The notes under the pieces are model-generated. The model was not told where the DNA came from. It searched no databases and saw only the letters and a program-made list of their open reading frames with translations. Of a stretch of 6,876 nt of DNA, positions 6,141 to 6,876 are shown piece after piece (the first letter of the stretch is position 1; each line of letters begins with the position of its first letter). The position numbers and the translations under genes are program-made. This DNA is from Rhodospirillales bacterium (GTDB taxonomy: Bacteria; Pseudomonadota; Alphaproteobacteria; Rhodospirillales; Casp-alpha2), in the NCBI GenBank assembly GCA_016187325.1, contig JACPJY010000118.1, forward strand, positions 1-6,876. Reading direction: 5' to 3'.

Positions 6141-6876
6141 TCACAACACCCGATCCAAGGCCGCGATCAGCCGGTCGACCTCATCGACCGTGTTGTAATG
6201 AACCATCGAGACCCGCACCACGCCATCGCCGGCGTCGGCGATTCCGAGCGCCTCGATCAGCCTTTTGGCGTAGAAATGGCCGTTGCGGATGGCGACCTTG
6301 GCCGGCTCCAGAAGCGGCGGGATTTCCGCCGAGCGGCGCCCCTCGACGGTGAACGAGAACGTCGGCGCCCGCTCGGCCGCCTTGCCGCTCCTGCGCCCCA
6401 GCAAACGAACCCGCGGCTTCGACGCCAGGAAATCGACGAACCGCGTCGCCAGGCTTTCCTCGTGGCGGGCGATCAACTGATAGACCGCGTGGGCGCGGTC
6501 GCGGAAGCCATTCGGCGGCCGCGACAGGTGATGGGTTGCCAGCGCCTCGAAATAGTCGGCGACGCCGGCCAGTGCCGCGGTGAATTCGTGGTTTGGCCCG
6601 CCGGGATTCAGTTTTAGCGGAATGTCGTCGTCGGCGATGAAGAAATGGTTCTGGGCCTTGGCTCTGAGCAAGTGCTCGCGCTTACCGTACATCATCGCCA
6701 CGTGCGGCCCGAACAGCTTGTAGAAGCTGAGCGCGTAGAAATCGACGTCAAGCGCCTTCACGTCGAGCGCCCGATGCGCCGCGTAGGCGACCCCGTCCAC
6801 GCAGGCCATGGCGCCGGCGTCGTGGACCCGCCGCACGATACCGGCGACGTCATTGATGCCGCCGAGAATATTGGAA
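6141..6876 (-). CDS. Cysteine desulfurase-like class V aminotransferase family protein (N-terminus outside window)
   Basis: The minus-strand frame is open from the right edge (first complete codon 6875-6873) to TGA at 6143-6141, giving 244 C-terminal residues of a protein normally near 400. It is a fold-type I PLP enzyme. The Asp that pairs with the PLP pyridine nitrogen is in CVDGVAYA (codon 6797-6795), and the Schiff-base Lys is in SFYKLFGPH (codon 6719-6717). The YKxFGPH form and the ending VRVSMVHYNTVDEVDRLI match the VC1184-type subfamily (TIGR01976) of cysteine desulfurase-like proteins. At the position of the SufS catalytic loop (RxGHHC) this protein reads RNGHFYA, with Tyr (codon 6272-6270) in place of Cys, so sulfur transfer by the usual persulfide route is unlikely. 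The true substrate is unknown. Since an in-frame GTG or ATG near 6838 falls inside the fold, no start lies within the window. Confidence 0.85.
   Translation of the reverse strand, partial: SNILGGINDVAGIVRRVHDAGAMACVDGVAYAAHRALDVKALDVDFYALSFYKLFGPHVAMMYGKREHLLRAKAQNHFFIADDDIPLKLNPGGPNHEFTAALAGVADYFEALATHHLSRPPNGFRDRAHAVYQLIARHEESLATRFVDFLASKPRVRLLGRRSGKAAERAPTFSFTVEGRRSAEIPPLLEPAKVAIRNGHFYAKRLIEALGIADAGDGVVRVSMVHYNTVDEVDRLIAALDRVL

Overview
The window looks like an ordinary chromosomal core segment of a high-GC alphaproteobacterium. The strongest pointers are a PopZ/DUF2497 cell-pole organiser, which is largely restricted to Alphaproteobacteria, and the order tolC-like / popZ-like / valS, which is common in that class. 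Genus cannot be assigned from the sequence alone; the style would fit a Rhodospirillales-like lineage. There is no IS element, phage gene, CRISPR array, rRNA or tRNA, and I see no clear sign of recent transfer.

Layout, left to right. Bases 2-79 are the last 25 codons of a TolC-type outer-membrane efflux protein. After a 169-base AT-richer gap with possible CtrA/CcrM-type sites comes a PopZ-like protein (249-935), with the conserved N-terminal helix and C-terminal oligomerisation block separated by a long Pro/Glu/Met-rich linker. A 92-base gap with a terminator-like hairpin and a possible -10 element precedes valS (1028-3676), a complete valyl-tRNA synthetase. Eighteen bases later mscS (3695-4555) encodes a small-conductance mechanosensitive channel. 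A secreted amidohydrolase-2 family metal-dependent hydrolase follows (4612-5454).

A 134-base gap then carries a CtrA-like box overlapping a possible promoter, a seven-codon mini-ORF, and the GTG start of an unrecognised protein with two membrane segments and a C-terminal coiled coil (5589-6119). Converging on it from the minus strand is the C-terminal part of a cysteine-desulfurase-like PLP enzyme (6141-6876, open at the right edge). That enzyme has Tyr where SufS-type enzymes have the catalytic Cys.

Functionally this is a mixed neighbourhood: envelope export (TolC), pole organisation (PopZ), translation (ValS) and osmotic release (MscS), followed by less-characterised genes. valS and mscS are probably co-transcribed. 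No evident multi-gene novel system is present. The best leads are the possible CtrA-controlled two-TM coiled-coil protein, the linker of the PopZ homologue, and the cysteine-less desulfurase relative.
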